Assembly: GCF_009905375.1 (NCBI RefSeq)
Contig: NC_133652.1
Span: forward strand, 19,580,850-19,644,849
Source: Apium graveolens
Lineage: Eukaryota > Streptophyta > Magnoliopsida > Apiales > Apiaceae
Direction of reading: 5' to 3'
DNA: 64,000 bases
In this document: piece after piece, positions 47,156 to 59,673 of the stretch
Layout of the letters: every line of letters starts with the position of its first letter
How positions within the stretch are numbered: the stretch's first letter is position 1
Made by a program: the position numbers and the translations under genes
Notes under the pieces: model-generated
The model's database searches: none
Told to the model about the DNA's origin: nothing
What the model saw: only the letters and a program-made list of their open reading frames with translations

Positions 47156-48798
47156 TTATTTGAGTTGAGTTAAATCCTCGAATAAATAAATAGGCTTTGA
47201 CATATGTCTTTCAACTTTTATCCCACTTTCTAGTGTGAGTTTGTTGACTTGAGTTTTTTGGGTTTTCTTCACCATTTGCACGACTTGCAGAATTTTCTCC
47301 CCCCCTGAGTTTGTGATATCAAATTCAGGTGTTTGAGATGAGCTTCCATTCTCATGATTCACTTGTTCAGTAGACTCTTCATCAACTCTGTGATTTGTGT
47401 TGACTTCAGCTTCATCATCAGAATCACTATCAATGTTTAGATTTTCAAAGTTGAGGGCTTCAACCTCACTTTCATCAAGGCATTCCAATCCTGGACATTT
47501 GTCATCATCAAAAGTAACATCTGTGTTTCCCATGATCTTCTTTTGTTCAATCACATGGGCTTTGTATGCAATTCTTTTAAATGAATATCCCAGAAAAATT
47601 GCCTCAAAAACTTTAGAGTCAAATTTTCCCACATATTCAGAGTTGTCCTTCAACACATAGCACTTGCTTCCAAACACATGAAGATGCTATACAGTAGGTT
47701 TTCTTTTAGACAAGATTGAGTATGGTGACTTGTCAAGATTCTTGTTAATGAGATATCTGTTTTGAGTATAGCATGCAGTGTCCACAGCTTCTTCCCAAAA
47801 ATTAGTTGGCAACTTTGCATCTTGCAGCATTGTTCTAGCAGCCTCTACTAGTGTTTTGTTCTTTCTCTCAACTATCCCGTTTTGTTAAGGTGTTCTAGCA
47901 GCTGAGAATTCTTGAACAATTCCCCTTGTCTTTGCAGAATTCAGTTAAGATTGTATTCCTGAATTCTATTCCATTATCACTCCTCAATCTTTTCACACAA
48001 TTCTGATCTTCAACCTGCTTCTCAATCTTCTTAATGTGTTCAATTATGATGTGTGGAGTTTCATCTTTAGAGTGCATAAATTCTACCCATGTATATCTTG
48101 AGTAGTCATCCACCATCACAAGTGCATATCTTTTTCTTGATATTGACAAGACATTAACTGGTCCAAATAAATCCATGTGAATAAGTTGCAAATGTGCACT
48201 TATAAAATTCACAGTTTTACTTTTGTGACTTGATCTTTTCATTTTCCCTTTTTGACAAGCATCACAGACTTCATCTTGAGAAAACTCCTTATTAGGCATG
48301 TCTCTCACTAACTCCTTTTTTACTAGAGTATTGATTGCTTTGAAATTCAAGTGAGACGGCTTCTTATGCCATCGCTTGCTTTGCTCTACAGATGCCTTGG
48401 TGTAGAAGCAACAAATTCCATCCTCATTTGCTGAGTCCAAGTCTATAATAAATAAGCTTCCTTTCCTTGCTCCTTTCAGAGCAACTACACCAGTTTTCTT
48501 GCTGATAAAAGTGCATTCTTCTTTGTTGAATAAAACTTCAAAACTTTTGTCTGCAAATTGGCTAACACTGAGAAGATTCACTTCAAGTCCAGCTACTAGT
48601 GCTACATCATCAATGACAACATTTCCAGAAATCTATTTGCCATATCCCATTGTGAAGCCTTTGCTATTGTCTCCAAAGATCACTAATGGGTCAGCCTTCT
48701 CCTCAAACTGTGATAGCAGGGCCATATCACCTTTCATATGTCTTGAGCATCCACTGTCTATGATTTATATGACTTTCTTCTTTTTGCCCTGCACACAA
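47156..48798 (-). pseudogene. pol: Element F protease and integrase, RT lost
   Basis: Starts at GTGCAGGGC (48794 leftward), in the same frame as gag but behind its stop. Protease: IIDSGCSRHMKGDMALLSQF, with a stop before it and another near 48635. Integrase: WHKKPSHLNFKAINTL, CDACQKGK (zinc binding), HMDLFGPVNVLSISRKRY, RSDNGIEF, and, after a frameshift near 47895, NGIVERKNKTLVEAARTML (catalytic Glu). The linker (FGSKCYVLKD, acidic region) is open to 47156. RT and RNase H are absent, replaced by element G. Confidence 0.85.
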
Positions 48799-48803
48799 TG
48801 AGT

Positions 48804-51176
48804 TTAAGTGTGTTTAGAAACCCAAGCAGTGTTGGGTATTTTCTTCTTGTTAACAGAGTGAGCAGAATCAGAATGAGTTGTTTCAGATAAAATAAAATTA
48901 ATTGACTGTTGTGCATTTTCCCTTTTTGTTGTAGACCCAATTTTTACTTCTTTGAGGTCTACTCTCAGTTTGTGGCAACTTTTCTTCACTTTCAAGTTGC
49001 AAGGGATGCAATCAAACTTGTCACAGAATGAGTAGGGATCATTTGTATTTGCTTTATTGTACTTGCATGCTCATTCTACTGGCTTGCTAACAACCTTTTT
49101 ATAAAGGTGAGTTAGATGGTTCACAAAGCCATATTTCTGGCATTGTTTTCTTGGAGCATCAACAACATAAGCAAAATTGTTGCTTTTGTTAATCCCAATC
49201 TTTCCATTTCTATTCTTCTTTTTCTTTCTTGCATCTTCAGTTTTCATTTCCTTGACAGGTGTCTTGGAATCTTGGTTGGCCATGGGCTTCTTTCCAGTTT
49301 TGGAAGATGGAGTTGTTTCTGCATTTTTCTTTTCATTGTCTTCATCAGCAATTTCTTGCATTATGATTAACTCTTCTTCACTGATGTCTACTTCACATAC
49401 TTTGAATATAGGTGAACCAACCTTTTTCAGCATAGCTGGAACATCTTCATTTTCTGTTGTTTTTCCTTTACCACCTATATCTTTCTTCTTGCTGCTCAAA
49501 GTATCATAATTAAGACCAATAGCTATGTTAGCATATGGCTTGTTCTTCTCATGGTATTGTCCAACCAACTCAGATGCATTCCTGAAAGATTTCAGTTTAA
49601 CTTCATTCTTTTCAATCTTCTCTCTTAACACAGCTTCAATCTCATTGGCACACTTCAGCTTGTATTTCAAGTATTCATTTTCTTGCTTGACTGACTCAAG
49701 CTCCACAAGCAGTAGATCCATATTTTTCTTTTCACTCTCAAGCTTCTCATTAGCCTTTGTTAGTCTACTGACTTCCTTAGTAGCTGCTACTAGGCTAGTG
49801 TGTATATGAAACATCTCCACATTCATCTTTTCCACAGTCTCCTTATATTGACTAGCATTTAAATCAATAGTGGTTAGAGTTGGTACCTTTGATTTTGAAG
49901 TGGATGTTTCTCCATGCTTAAAAGCCATAAGTGCATAGTTTTCAACCTCCTCATCCTCATCATCAACATCAGTATCATCCCAACTCTTTCCTTCTGCAAT
50001 ATAAGCTTTTCCAGACTGTTTCTTCAAGAGAGCTTCATACTTTGCTTCCAGCTCAAGATAAGCCTTATCTTTCTTCACCTTTTTAGGCTTTCTGCATTCA
50101 GTAGCAAAGTGACCCAACTCATCACAGTTGAAGCACCTTATCTTTGATCTGTCCACAGATCCTGTTTTGTAGCCACCTTTGCTAACTGAATTGTGCTGAA
50201 TTTTTGGTTTCCAATTGTTGTTGTTGGAAGATTGTCCCTTGCCTTTGAAAAACCTTGGTTGCTTGACTCTAATATTGGAAAATTTTCTAGCCAAGTATTC
50301 CATGGAGTGTTCCATTTCATCTAGCTCATCCAAGGTGTAATATTCATCTTCCTCCAGCTCCAACACAACTTGCTTATGAGGTCCTTTATTCTTTTGTTCC
50401 ATAGCTTGAATAACTGGAACTTGATCATCTTCAATTTCTTCTCTGTCATTCATAATCAAAGCACTTGAACCATCACCAACATGACCATGATGTACTTTTA
50501 ATGACTTTCTTTGCATAATTTCTAGTTCATAAGTTTTCAAGATACCATATAGAACTTCCAAAGTTATTCTGCTTAAATCTCTTCCTTCTCTAATAGCTGA
50601 AATTTTTTGTTCAAGATGGTCAGGAAGAGCTAGCAGGAACTTTAGGTTAACCTCCCCAGCTTCATAATATTTATCATGTAGCTGCAAGTCATTTATCAAT
50701 TTATTGAACCTTTCAAAAACTTCAATGAAACCTTCTTTTGGTTTAGCCATAAACCCCTCATACTGTGAAACCAGAATCCTCATTTGATTTGATCTAACCT
50801 CCTCTATTCCTTCACATAAGATCTCTATTTTCTCCCAGATCTGTTTGGCTGTGTCACAGTTGACAATGTTGTTGTACATTACATTGTCAAGTGACTCTAT
50901 TAAGATCAGCTGCAAGCCACTATCCAGAGCAACTTTTTCTTTTTCAGTTTCATTATATTCTGATGGATCTTTAGGAGCATAATGTTCTGGAATAACCATG
51001 TCCCCTTCTGTAGATTCCTCAACTCTTACCATGGGAGTGAAAGGCCCATTTTTTAGGATCTGAATGTATAGTGGATTGGCCATTCTGATAAACAGCAGCA
51101 TTTTCTTCATTCATAATGTATAGTTAGATATGTCAAAGGTAGGGATCTTAATATTGCTTAGCTTATGTGTATTCAT
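48804..51176 (-). pseudogene. gag: Element F gag, nearly full length
   Basis: The start is placed at 51176 (MNTHKLSNIKIPTFDISNYT), 38 bp after the primer-binding site and in frame with the long open stretch 51110-49071, from which TGA at 51111-51113 separates it. Gag core: NNIVNCDTAKQIWEKIEILC, VSQYEGFMAK, FNKLINDLQLHD. The zinc knuckle CFNCDELGHFATEC (C-X2-C-X4-H-X4-C) lies near 50110-50150. A long Lys/Glu coiled-coil-like region and GKIGINKSNNF follow. After TGA at 49071-49073 the frame goes on to AWVSKHT and TAA at 48804-48806. About 790 codons, large for Copia but usual for SIRE types. Confidence 0.85.
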
Positions 51177-51213
51177 TCTTCCAAGATCTTTAATCTATTT
51201 GCTTTCAGATTTT

Positions 51214-51225
51214 GCTATAATACCA
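51214..51225 (-). other. Element F primer-binding site, degenerate
   Basis: On the element strand TGGTATTATAGC, two mismatches from TGGTATCAGAGC, directly beside the LTR end. Confidence 0.7.
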
Positions 51226-51227
51226 CC

Positions 51228-52498
51228 GGTTAGGTAATAAATACAACACAGGGGGGTGAATGTGTTTTATACAATTTTAAAGACTTTTTAATTTTCTCAA
51301 GCTTGGTGAACAAGGCAGATAAGAAATGTAACTTTTGAAGATAATATGTTTTGACAATAATAATAAAACATGCACAGAAACACACTATCTTTCAAAACTC
51401 ACTTAATTTTATATTAAAATCAAGTATGTGTTTTGGTATAAATTTATGGGTTCTTGTTATGTTAAGAAGTCAGCTTTTCTCTTGAGAGTTACTAGATTTT
51501 TCAGATCTATTTGTTACAACTAAAACAAAGCATCCAGTGTTTACTTTATAGATCAATAACTACTGGTTTTTACATAGCATGCAATAGCATAAACTAAACC
51601 CTACTTTTAGATAACTAAATCTTTCTATTTCTGGCTTAGTGTATCTTTGCAAATCGTGCATGCCTGTGACTTTACTTTGTCAGTTAATCTCGGCCTTTGA
51701 TCTTGAACTCTTCAAGCTGCTTTTGTAGACTTTTCAAATCAGTGATTGATTTGTTTTTTGATTGATAATCTTGGATATTTAACTGGTCTGCACTTTGTAC
51801 TTTGAGATTTACCTCGAAATCTCCAGTTTGGTAAATAGAGAACTAGACATCTCGATAAGTATAATGGCTTATCGAGATCTCTTATTACTCTATGGTTTGT
51901 TATGACTTATCGAAGTCTCTGAGTTCTCAAATGATCTTGACTTATCGAGATCTCTGAGTTCTCGAGTGTAATCTTGACTTATCGAGATCTCTGAGTTCTC
52001 GAATGAACTTGACTTATCGAGGTTTCCATTTCTTTGCATGTAGAATCAGCTTATCGATATCTCTGAGTTCTCTAGTGATATTTTGACTTGTCGATATCTC
52101 AGAGTTCTCTAGTAAATAATTGACTTGTCGATATCTCCCATCTTCATGTCTTCAATTTGTCTTGTCGATATCTCTGAGACTTTTCTATAAGTTTTTTTTT
52201 CTTGACTTCTCAATAAGTCATTCTGGAGTTCTCGAATGACTTCTCTATAACACTTAATCTGTGACTTGTATATTTCTTGACTTAGAATATTTTTCCCAAA
52301 ACAGATTTATTCAACTCCAAGCTTCTTCATATTTTCTCTGAGACATGATCTTTATGATCTTCTTCCAGAGTTTATTCTTAACCTTGAGCCTGTTTACAGA
52401 AAAATACTCCAGTCTAATCTAATTACATTTTTACAGACTTAAGTGATACAATACAAAATGCAAACTTAGACTATCAAACAACTTACTTAGGGTTGTCA
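51228..52498 (-). repeat. Element F 5' LTR
   Basis: Inferred from the adjacent primer-binding site and the gag start. On its strand it probably begins TGACAACCCTAAG (52498) and ends near CCTAACC (51228); the expected terminal CA is mutated. It contains a tandem array at 51850-52240. The right boundary is uncertain because the other LTR is missing. Confidence 0.6.
51850..52240 (-). repeat. 35-38-bp tandem repeats in element F LTR
   Basis: About nine units on the plus-strand consensus CTTRTCGAKATCTCTGAGTT followed by CTCKARTGA. Units near 51905-52015 are best conserved; later ones carry TCGATATC instead of TCGAGATC. Confidence 0.85.
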
Positions 52499-53105
52499 AT
52501 TTGACTTAGTCTTGTTATAGTACAGGCATGTCTTGCACAACAGACTCGGTCTACATTTGAGGCTGAGTTTGACTAAAGGACTGGAACATGTAGTGGTCCT
52601 CAAGTCAAGGTTGAGTATGGGACTGTCAACCCATCATAATTCATCAATAGTGGGATCATAATACACATGAGAGGAGATCCCTCAAAGTTTATTCAATGGG
52701 GTAATAACAAGCTGTAAAGGTGAATTGGTAGTACCTTTGTTACATAGATGATACTTTTATATCTAAGTCTTGCCCCTGTAAACCTAGAAGGTACTGACAC
52801 TGCTAGAAAAATAAGAGTGTTATAACTCTGAATGAGATCAAATCATTCGATGAGATAAGAGCAGTATATCCCTGGAGATGCCTAGCTAAGCGAATGTAAT
52901 TGTGTGGTTGCAATTAGAGGAAAGGTTTATTACTTGAAGCATTCGAGGAACAGGATCGAGACAAGACCATTAATGTCTCAAAACCGTGTATTGGTAGCCA
53001 TTGACTTGTCGTCATCTATGGAACATGATTACACTAAATGGATTAAGATTCAAGGTGAAACATTCCATCTGAATCTGATAGCCATCGAAGTAGAGGATTT
53101 AGGAG
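52499..53105 (+). other. Element H internal remnant, unrecognised
   Basis: Lies between the F LTR and a solo LTR. 52904 onward is open for about 69 codons (VAIRGKVYYLKHSRNR, LVAIDLSSSMEHDYTKWI, FHLNLIAIEVEDLGGY). Once the solo LTR is removed, the frame continues at 56941 for about 12 more codons (KPGRVPTMKNKS) to a stop. I do not recognise the product. It sits 5' of a polypurine tract and LTR, as the last gene of a retrotransposon would. Confidence 0.45.
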
Positions 53106-53110
53106 GGTAC

Positions 53111-56100
53111 TGTAACACCCCCAAATCCGGGGTCGAGGATCCGGGTTGTCACGCGTTTCATTTCCCTTAATAACACTTAATCTTAATAAACAACCAACTA
53201 CTGCGTACTGTGACCCCACAATAAACATACCACAAGTTATAGTCTCAGAGATGAATACCAAAAATAACACAAGTCATTTTATTCCACAATTATAAGTCAT
53301 TACACCTCAAAAGGGGTTTCTGAATAAATTTACATATTCTTTGCCATTATTACAATTCATAAATATACATAAGTCTGGTACATCAAAATTTAAAAGCATA
53401 GCCTATTGGTAGTTCCTACCTCAGCTACAACATCATCAACGCCTACAGGAAACTGTGAAACATTTCCTATCCGCACGCGAATTGGGAGCTTGGTCCTGTT
53501 CATCTTGTCTAGCTGTTGTTGTGTGATGAAAAAATAAAGCAAGGGTGAGCAACAAGCCCACTGAAATAACATGTATAATAATTTAACAATATATGAGTAT
53601 TCTCACAGTACTCACGAAAGTCTTGGTCAAGAAGAAATGAACCAAGTTTGATATCTTATCGCGCCCAAGTCGCAAAATAATCAGTATAGATGTATATATA
53701 CTTTTAAAATCTTGGAAATCCTCTTCCATGCATAATATACACAGAGTTCCAGTTAATAACTGTATAAAAATATCATTGCAAGGTGATCTCATATATCTAA
53801 CCTTGTCTCAACATTTTTCTGAAAATCTTTATCATACATAAGATAATCATTAACTAGATATAAGTTGAAAAGATGAAGTTACAAGATACTCCAATATACT
53901 TATATCTTTTCTGAAAACTACTTGAACTACCACCGTTCAAGGTATAATTAGTTTTAAAAGTTCATCATATAGATGAGACTACAAGATAAGACTTGAATAG
54001 ATTTAATCTTTGAAATATTATTTGAAAGAAATGAAGTTACGAGATACTTCATTAAGTCCTGATATATATATACACCTATATATATATCTCTCATACACTC
54101 CTTGAAAACCTCTGTCATGAAAAGTATAAACAGAGTTGTAATATCCAATAAATTTCGAAAGAAGAAAACCTTGGCATAAACCTGATATCTTGCTGATCAG
54201 GCAAAGATACCAATTAAGTCACCTTTTCTACTAGTATATGGATGAATTCCCCACTGGTCATCACTCTGGCCGCATTAGGACCTTATGTTGGACTGCTACT
54301 CAGCCACTTACGCTTAGATGGACTGCCACTCATCCACTTACACTTTGATGGACTCCCACTAAGCCCATGTTGCTTATGCCGACACATTCCGATTGGGCTT
54401 ACTTCACGAATGTTGGGCAAGTAATCAAACTCTTTTATCAAGTTAGCAACTTCATTGCTCCAAAAATACACCACTGAGCCGGATCCCTTAGGTTTTGAGC
54501 GAGTATTTAAATCCCCTTCGAAAGGAAGATCTGAAATTTAAAAATGAGTTTTGGGATCCGCTCTAACTTTTAAAATCATTTTGAAGACTCGAAAACATTT
54601 TAAAGAATGTTTAGAGTAATGATGATTTAATAAAATAATTCAGTCCCGATATGTTAGAAAATATCTGAATATTATTATTTAAATAATATTACCATAAAGG
54701 ATAATATTTATAAAAATAATTGAAGTAAAAGTTTTAAAACTCATACTTGAAACGAATAATAAATAACAAAAGATATACTTATACGAAAGTACGATCTTTA
54801 TTTGAATAATCGAAAATAAGTTTGATTATTATTCAAAACTATCGAATATACCTTATTCGATTAATAGTTATAGAAAACTATATATATATATAAATATATA
54901 TATTATACTCGGGAACATCGACTCCCGGTTTAGAAAAATGTTCACCTTCGGGTCCCCTACACTAAGGGTATACGCAACTACTGCTTATCTCTAGCATAGG
55001 TATTATGCAGTTTATAAGCATTTGAATTGATAATATAATATCAAGATTTCATAACATGCATATATATACCATATCAACATGCTCCAATATATCGCAAGGT
55101 TTGCTAATAACAGTCATGCACTTATCTCAAGATAATGCATCAATATATTTACATCACAACAACAGTATAACGGGTATAAAACTTGCCTTAGTGTTCTGGG
55201 GTAGACTTAAGCTTAGAGTGGGTCCGGTAACCTATGAACAACATATAAGCCATAATTAAACCACAGTCGCTTAAGAAACTAGACTTTGTCCACTTAGACC
55301 CTAACGTTCGCTTTTGCGCTTAACGATTTACATAAGTCGTTGAGTACCCTTGGCTCCACCATTTTTATAAAATTAACCGTTAAACGTTTTAAGGCGACTC
55401 TTTCACGAGTACTTTACAACTGCCTAATCCACCTTACATAACTTTTTCGTATTCCAATTAGTCTTTTAAGGGCCTTAAACAAGGTCTCAAAGTAAAGCGA
55501 GGGGTAAAGGTTCATTCGCGAAACGCCGTCACTTAAAACGGTCATTTCTCCTAAACCGTACATCGGATCTAAGCGAACCACATACCAAAACGAAGTTTAT
55601 GACACGATCTAGCTAAAAATGGAAAAGGTCAGAATATTACAGTGAGTTCATGGGTCCTAAAGCTAAGCACAAAAACAGTCTAAGGTAAATCGGACATTAC
55701 GACGGCTATATTTACGCGATTCCCAAAATAATTACCACTATAAATCCTCATCAATTCACTCCCATCCTCCAACAATCAATAACACAATAAATACAACTTA
55801 AACCACTTCAAAATCAGTCCACACTCCAAGGTTTTACCAACTCATTCAATCACTACAAATTCACCATTCAAAATCGACACAACTTCACAAAAATCACTAC
55901 TAAGCGTGGATATAACTATACATTTACCAATTAATCTAAAAACTCAAACAATCAAGCTTAGTACTAAAGGTTAAGAAGTTTTTTTTATACCTTGATTTGT
56001 GAGTGAAAAGTTTCTAGGAAGCCTTAAAACCTTGATCAATCCTTATACAAGCTTGGATCTAACAAACAATCAAGAAAACACAAAGTTAGATTTTGAAGTT

Positions 56101-56935
56101 TCTAAAAGTCCGATTTAAAGAACTGTAAACATCAAGGTCTTACCATGATTATTTGGACGAGACTTGTGAACAAGAGTTGTAGGCCATCTCAATACCTTTC
56201 CAACGAGCTATAGAACACAATATTTGAGTGAGTATTGAAGGAGATATGGCAGTTTGAAGTTGCTGGTATTATTTTGGCCGAGATAAAAATGATGAAACGG
56301 AGAAATGGAAAAGCTTCTTTGATTTCCTTGGAGTTTGTGTGGTGTTTTTGGCCTTGGTTACCTTAACCTAAGTTTAACCAAGGTTAAACACTTGGCTATA
56401 ATTGATCCTTGCATAATATCTTCTCCCTTGATGACATCATCCATCATGCATCACTTTCTTGCCATGTGTCAATCCCTTGTGGTTTAATGATGTCATAATC
56501 ATTGGCTTCTTGTACAAGCTTGTCTCTTGTTCGCTTATTTGTTTTACGGTTCGCTTAACTCTCTCCCGTTAATAGTTTGAGGGATCATATCCGGGATCTT
56601 ATTACTTGGGCTTTCCTGAACCTTTATTAATATCTTATATTCCTTTAACGATCCTCTGCTATAATCCTTAAATAAAAATCCTTTTAATTATGTTACCTTA
56701 TACTTAATCATTTCGGTATCTGGTGGATTTTCGGGAAAAACCAAAGTGTTCGAATCCGAATTATGACGACCTTTACATACACTCATTTACTTTATGGAAT
56801 AATAATACGATCTCAGAATTTCCATAACAGTACTTCTATATAGTGTGGTTTGATAATTTTCCTTAATCAGCATCATTAGCAAAAAGTTACTATTCATCAG
56901 GGTTTCAAATATTTCCAAAAATTGGGGTTATTACA
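53111..56935 (-). mobile_element. Solo LTR, C family, reverse orientation
   Basis: 3,825 bp from TGTAACACCCCCAAATCCGG to GGGGTTATTACA, homologous along its length to the reverse complement of the element C LTR. It is flanked by an exact 5-bp duplication GGTAC (53106-53110 and 56936-56940), so it is a true solo LTR formed by recombination between two LTRs. It lacks the 54-55-bp tandem array of element C and differs at many positions, so it is older. Confidence 0.88.
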
Positions 56936-56940
56936 GGTAC

Positions 56941-57020
56941 AAACCCGGAAGGGTACCGACTATGAAAAACAAGTCATGATGAGAAACCTGAACGCATTTC
57001 TGTATGGATTTGTGGGGGAT
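56941..57020 (+). other. Element H end and polypurine tract
   Basis: Continuation of the H remnant, ending in polypurine tract TGTGGGGGAT (57011-57020) immediately before the LTR. Confidence 0.6.
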
Positions 57021-58304
57021 TGTTAGAAAAATGGAGTTTTAGAGCATAAGTTTTTTATATTCTTGATATTAATTCTGTATTTTAACAATTATAAAGTGTT
57101 CATTGTTATGGGAACTTAAACTTTTATATATGGTTCTAAGTAATTTTCTTAGAGAAATAGAGTTCAAATGATTAGCTTGTATAATCTTCAAATAAGATTT
57201 TTTTTGTCCCACATTAAAATAAATAAAGGGGGTGTTGGCTTTATATTGTATACACATATGGGTAGTGTACAATTACTAAAGTGTGTGATGGTGCATGGTG
57301 TTCTTACGTGCTTCACGCGCACATAAACACACACGCACGCATGCACCGCCGCCGCCGCCACGTCACGCCACGTCATGACTTGGGTTGGGTCGGGTCGGGT
57401 CGAAGGGTGACCTGGGTGAATGTCTCGGCATCTCGCGTACGTGAGGCAACCTGGGCGAGGATTTTATTTATATGTGATTTAATTTTTTAATTAGAATTAA
57501 TTTATCAGTTGGGTTGGGTTATTATTTCTGTTGGGATCAATTGGGCCGGTTACGGTTTCAGTTGGGTTGGGTCACTTTGTAAGTGGGCTGAGTCAGATTC
57601 ATTGAACCTGGACATGTAACTGATAATATATTCTAAATTAAATCTTTAAAATTGATTTATGTGTGGATTAAATACAAAGGCTGTTACATTTTATTTAATT
57701 CAAAATCATCAGTTTTGATTTTTTTTATTAAATGTAAATGAGCAGTTACATTTCTAATATTAATTCAGGGTGGTATCAGTTACACTTAGCCTCTAATATA
57801 AATAGAGACCTAAGTTGCTGATTTTTATATACCACACATTGCATTCTCTTCTTCCTCTCTATATTTCTCCCCTCTCCCAAAATGTTGTCAGTGGTTTTTC
57901 CGGAGAGTGAGGTACCAACGTCGTTGAGCATTGAAGGTGCTGTGAACTCAAAGCTCGGAGCTATTTTATCCTGGAGGAGGTGTTGCAAGCATCCCAACAC
58001 AGCAGGTGGGGAAAATTATCTCTTCAAGAGCAGTCAGGACTTTGTAGAAGGCCTGGTGACTAAGATGTTGCTACTTCTTGTTTAATTATACCTGTTGATA
58101 TGGCTTCTGCTTCTCTCTTTGTTTATAAGTCTGCTAAAACTATGTTTACTGGTACAACTTCTATACTTCCTCTTTTAGTACAGTTACTCATATGCATGCT
58201 TTTTACCTTCATATTTTATTTCATAAATTGTTCTCTTGGCCTTTACTTGTTAAATATGTTATATAACTGCCTCTATGTTGTTGTAATAGTTAATATTTCC
58301 AACA
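57021..58304 (+). repeat. Element H 3' LTR
   Basis: Starts TGTTAGAAAAATGG and ends ATTTCCAACA, 1,284 bp. It follows a polypurine tract and is not followed by a primer-binding site, so it is a 3' LTR. A consensus TATA box, TATAAATAG, is at 57797-57805, followed by a CT-rich stretch near 57845. A GC-rich patch at 57300-57440 yields short ORFs that I do not count. No second copy is in the window. Confidence 0.7.
57797..57805 (+). promoter_or_regulatory. TATA box of element H LTR
   Basis: TATAAATAG in the middle of the LTR, preceded by CTCTAA and followed about 40 bp later by a pyrimidine-rich stretch. Confidence 0.55.
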
Positions 58305-58793
58305 AGTTCTAATGAAAAAATCAAAAAATTTATAGAAGAATCTGAAAATGAAGACAAATCAGAAATAGAAGAAGAGAACAATCAAATAATGCAAGCCTTA
58401 ATAAAAATGAACAATATGAATGCTATCATAAAATAAGAACCAAAAAGTGACATTGAAGATGAGTATAACGAATTTATAGACACTGATATGTAAACTGTAA
58501 GTAAAGACATCAATAATTACTCAGAAGAAGAACTAACAGATGTCAATTTAGAAATAATAACAAGAAGTAATAATAAAATACCTAAACATATACCAATCAG
58601 ACATCATGTAGAATTTAAAGAATTTGTAAGATCTATGTCACAAGGTGTTAACCTTAATGGATATTTTATAGACTTAGATAATGTATATGAAGAACAAGAA
58701 ATTAGTAGAAGGATTACAAATTGGAATCTAGGAACTTATATAGCACTAATGAGTTCTACACATACTGATAATTTAGATTATACTTATGCTTTA
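58305..58793 (+). pseudogene. Unidentified coding-like fragment, possibly pararetroviral
   Basis: One frame of about 160 codons with just two stops (TAA at 58434-58436 and 58491-58493), strongly A-rich and unlike its neighbours. The first half is rich in Glu, Asn and Lys; the second half is a compact hydrophobic-acidic segment. It is cut on both sides by LTRs. Composition and the acidic lead-in resemble capsid regions of plant pararetroviruses (Caulimoviridae), but I see no zinc finger or other diagnostic motif. A retrotransposon gag or a host gene exon are alternatives. Confidence 0.35.
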
Positions 58794-59631
58794 TGTTAGG
58801 AATATGTTGTGAACTTGATGATAAGTTAAACTAAACACCTTAGTAGATCTAACTTAGTGAAAACTTGTAGCTCTCGACGGATGATCTAATATGGTCCCGA
58901 CAGATGATCTAATATGGTCCCGACGTATGAACTTTATAGTCCCGACGGATGACAATTTGACATCCATCGAGAGTGTAGCTTATGTAACAAATAAGTACTG
59001 TAGCACATTTCTGCAAACAACATGTCTTAGTCTGGTAGATTGTGTAGGGTTCTCTAAGTCATATTGACTACTAGATTGATATGCAGAATAGGTTGACTAA
59101 TTGTAAATATAAGATGTCTTGTAATTCTGTATAAGTGAAATAGAGTCAAGTGACAGATAGACTCCCGACGGATGATCTACAAGACTCCCGACGGATGATC
59201 AACAAAGTTCCCGACGAATGATCAACATTGTCCCGACGGATGATCAAATTCAAAATAGTTGTTGACAGTGACAACACAGTCACATGTGTTGGGTGTTTGC
59301 AAAAGGAATGTGGCAGCCTGTTATGCAGGATTTTGAGAACAAAGAAGCATTATCATTTCCATGCAAATGTGAAGATATTTCAAAGATGCTGGAATAGAGT
59401 AGTGAAGCAGCATGAAGTTAGGCTAGATATATTTTGTTTTATTATCTTGTCTTACTATCATGTAACTTGGTGATATATAGACCAAGAGTAGCAAGTAGAA
59501 CACTTAACTAAGCAAGTTTATTTTTAGAGAAACATATCAAGCTGTATTCTGCAAGAATTTCTCTGTAGTTTGTTTGTTCAACTTGTAAAGCAGTTATAAG
59601 CTATTCAAAGCTTCACAGATTTTTCATTCTG

Positions 59632-59633
<2 letters not shown>

Positions 59634-59671
<38 letters not shown>
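59634..59671 (+). repeat. (TA)n microsatellite
   Basis: About 19 TA units inside the D LTR; the homologous position of the 2965 LTR has only a short TA stretch (about 3779-3794). Confidence 0.9.

Positions 59672-59673
<2 letters not shown>

Noticed and set aside
49116..49809. Plus-strand hydrophobic ORFs that look like membrane proteins
   Set aside because: They are antisense to the Lys/Glu-rich coiled-coil region of the element F gag.
57281..57490. Short ORF with a run of Arg and His
   Set aside because: It is produced by a GC-rich simple stretch in the H LTR and has no support.
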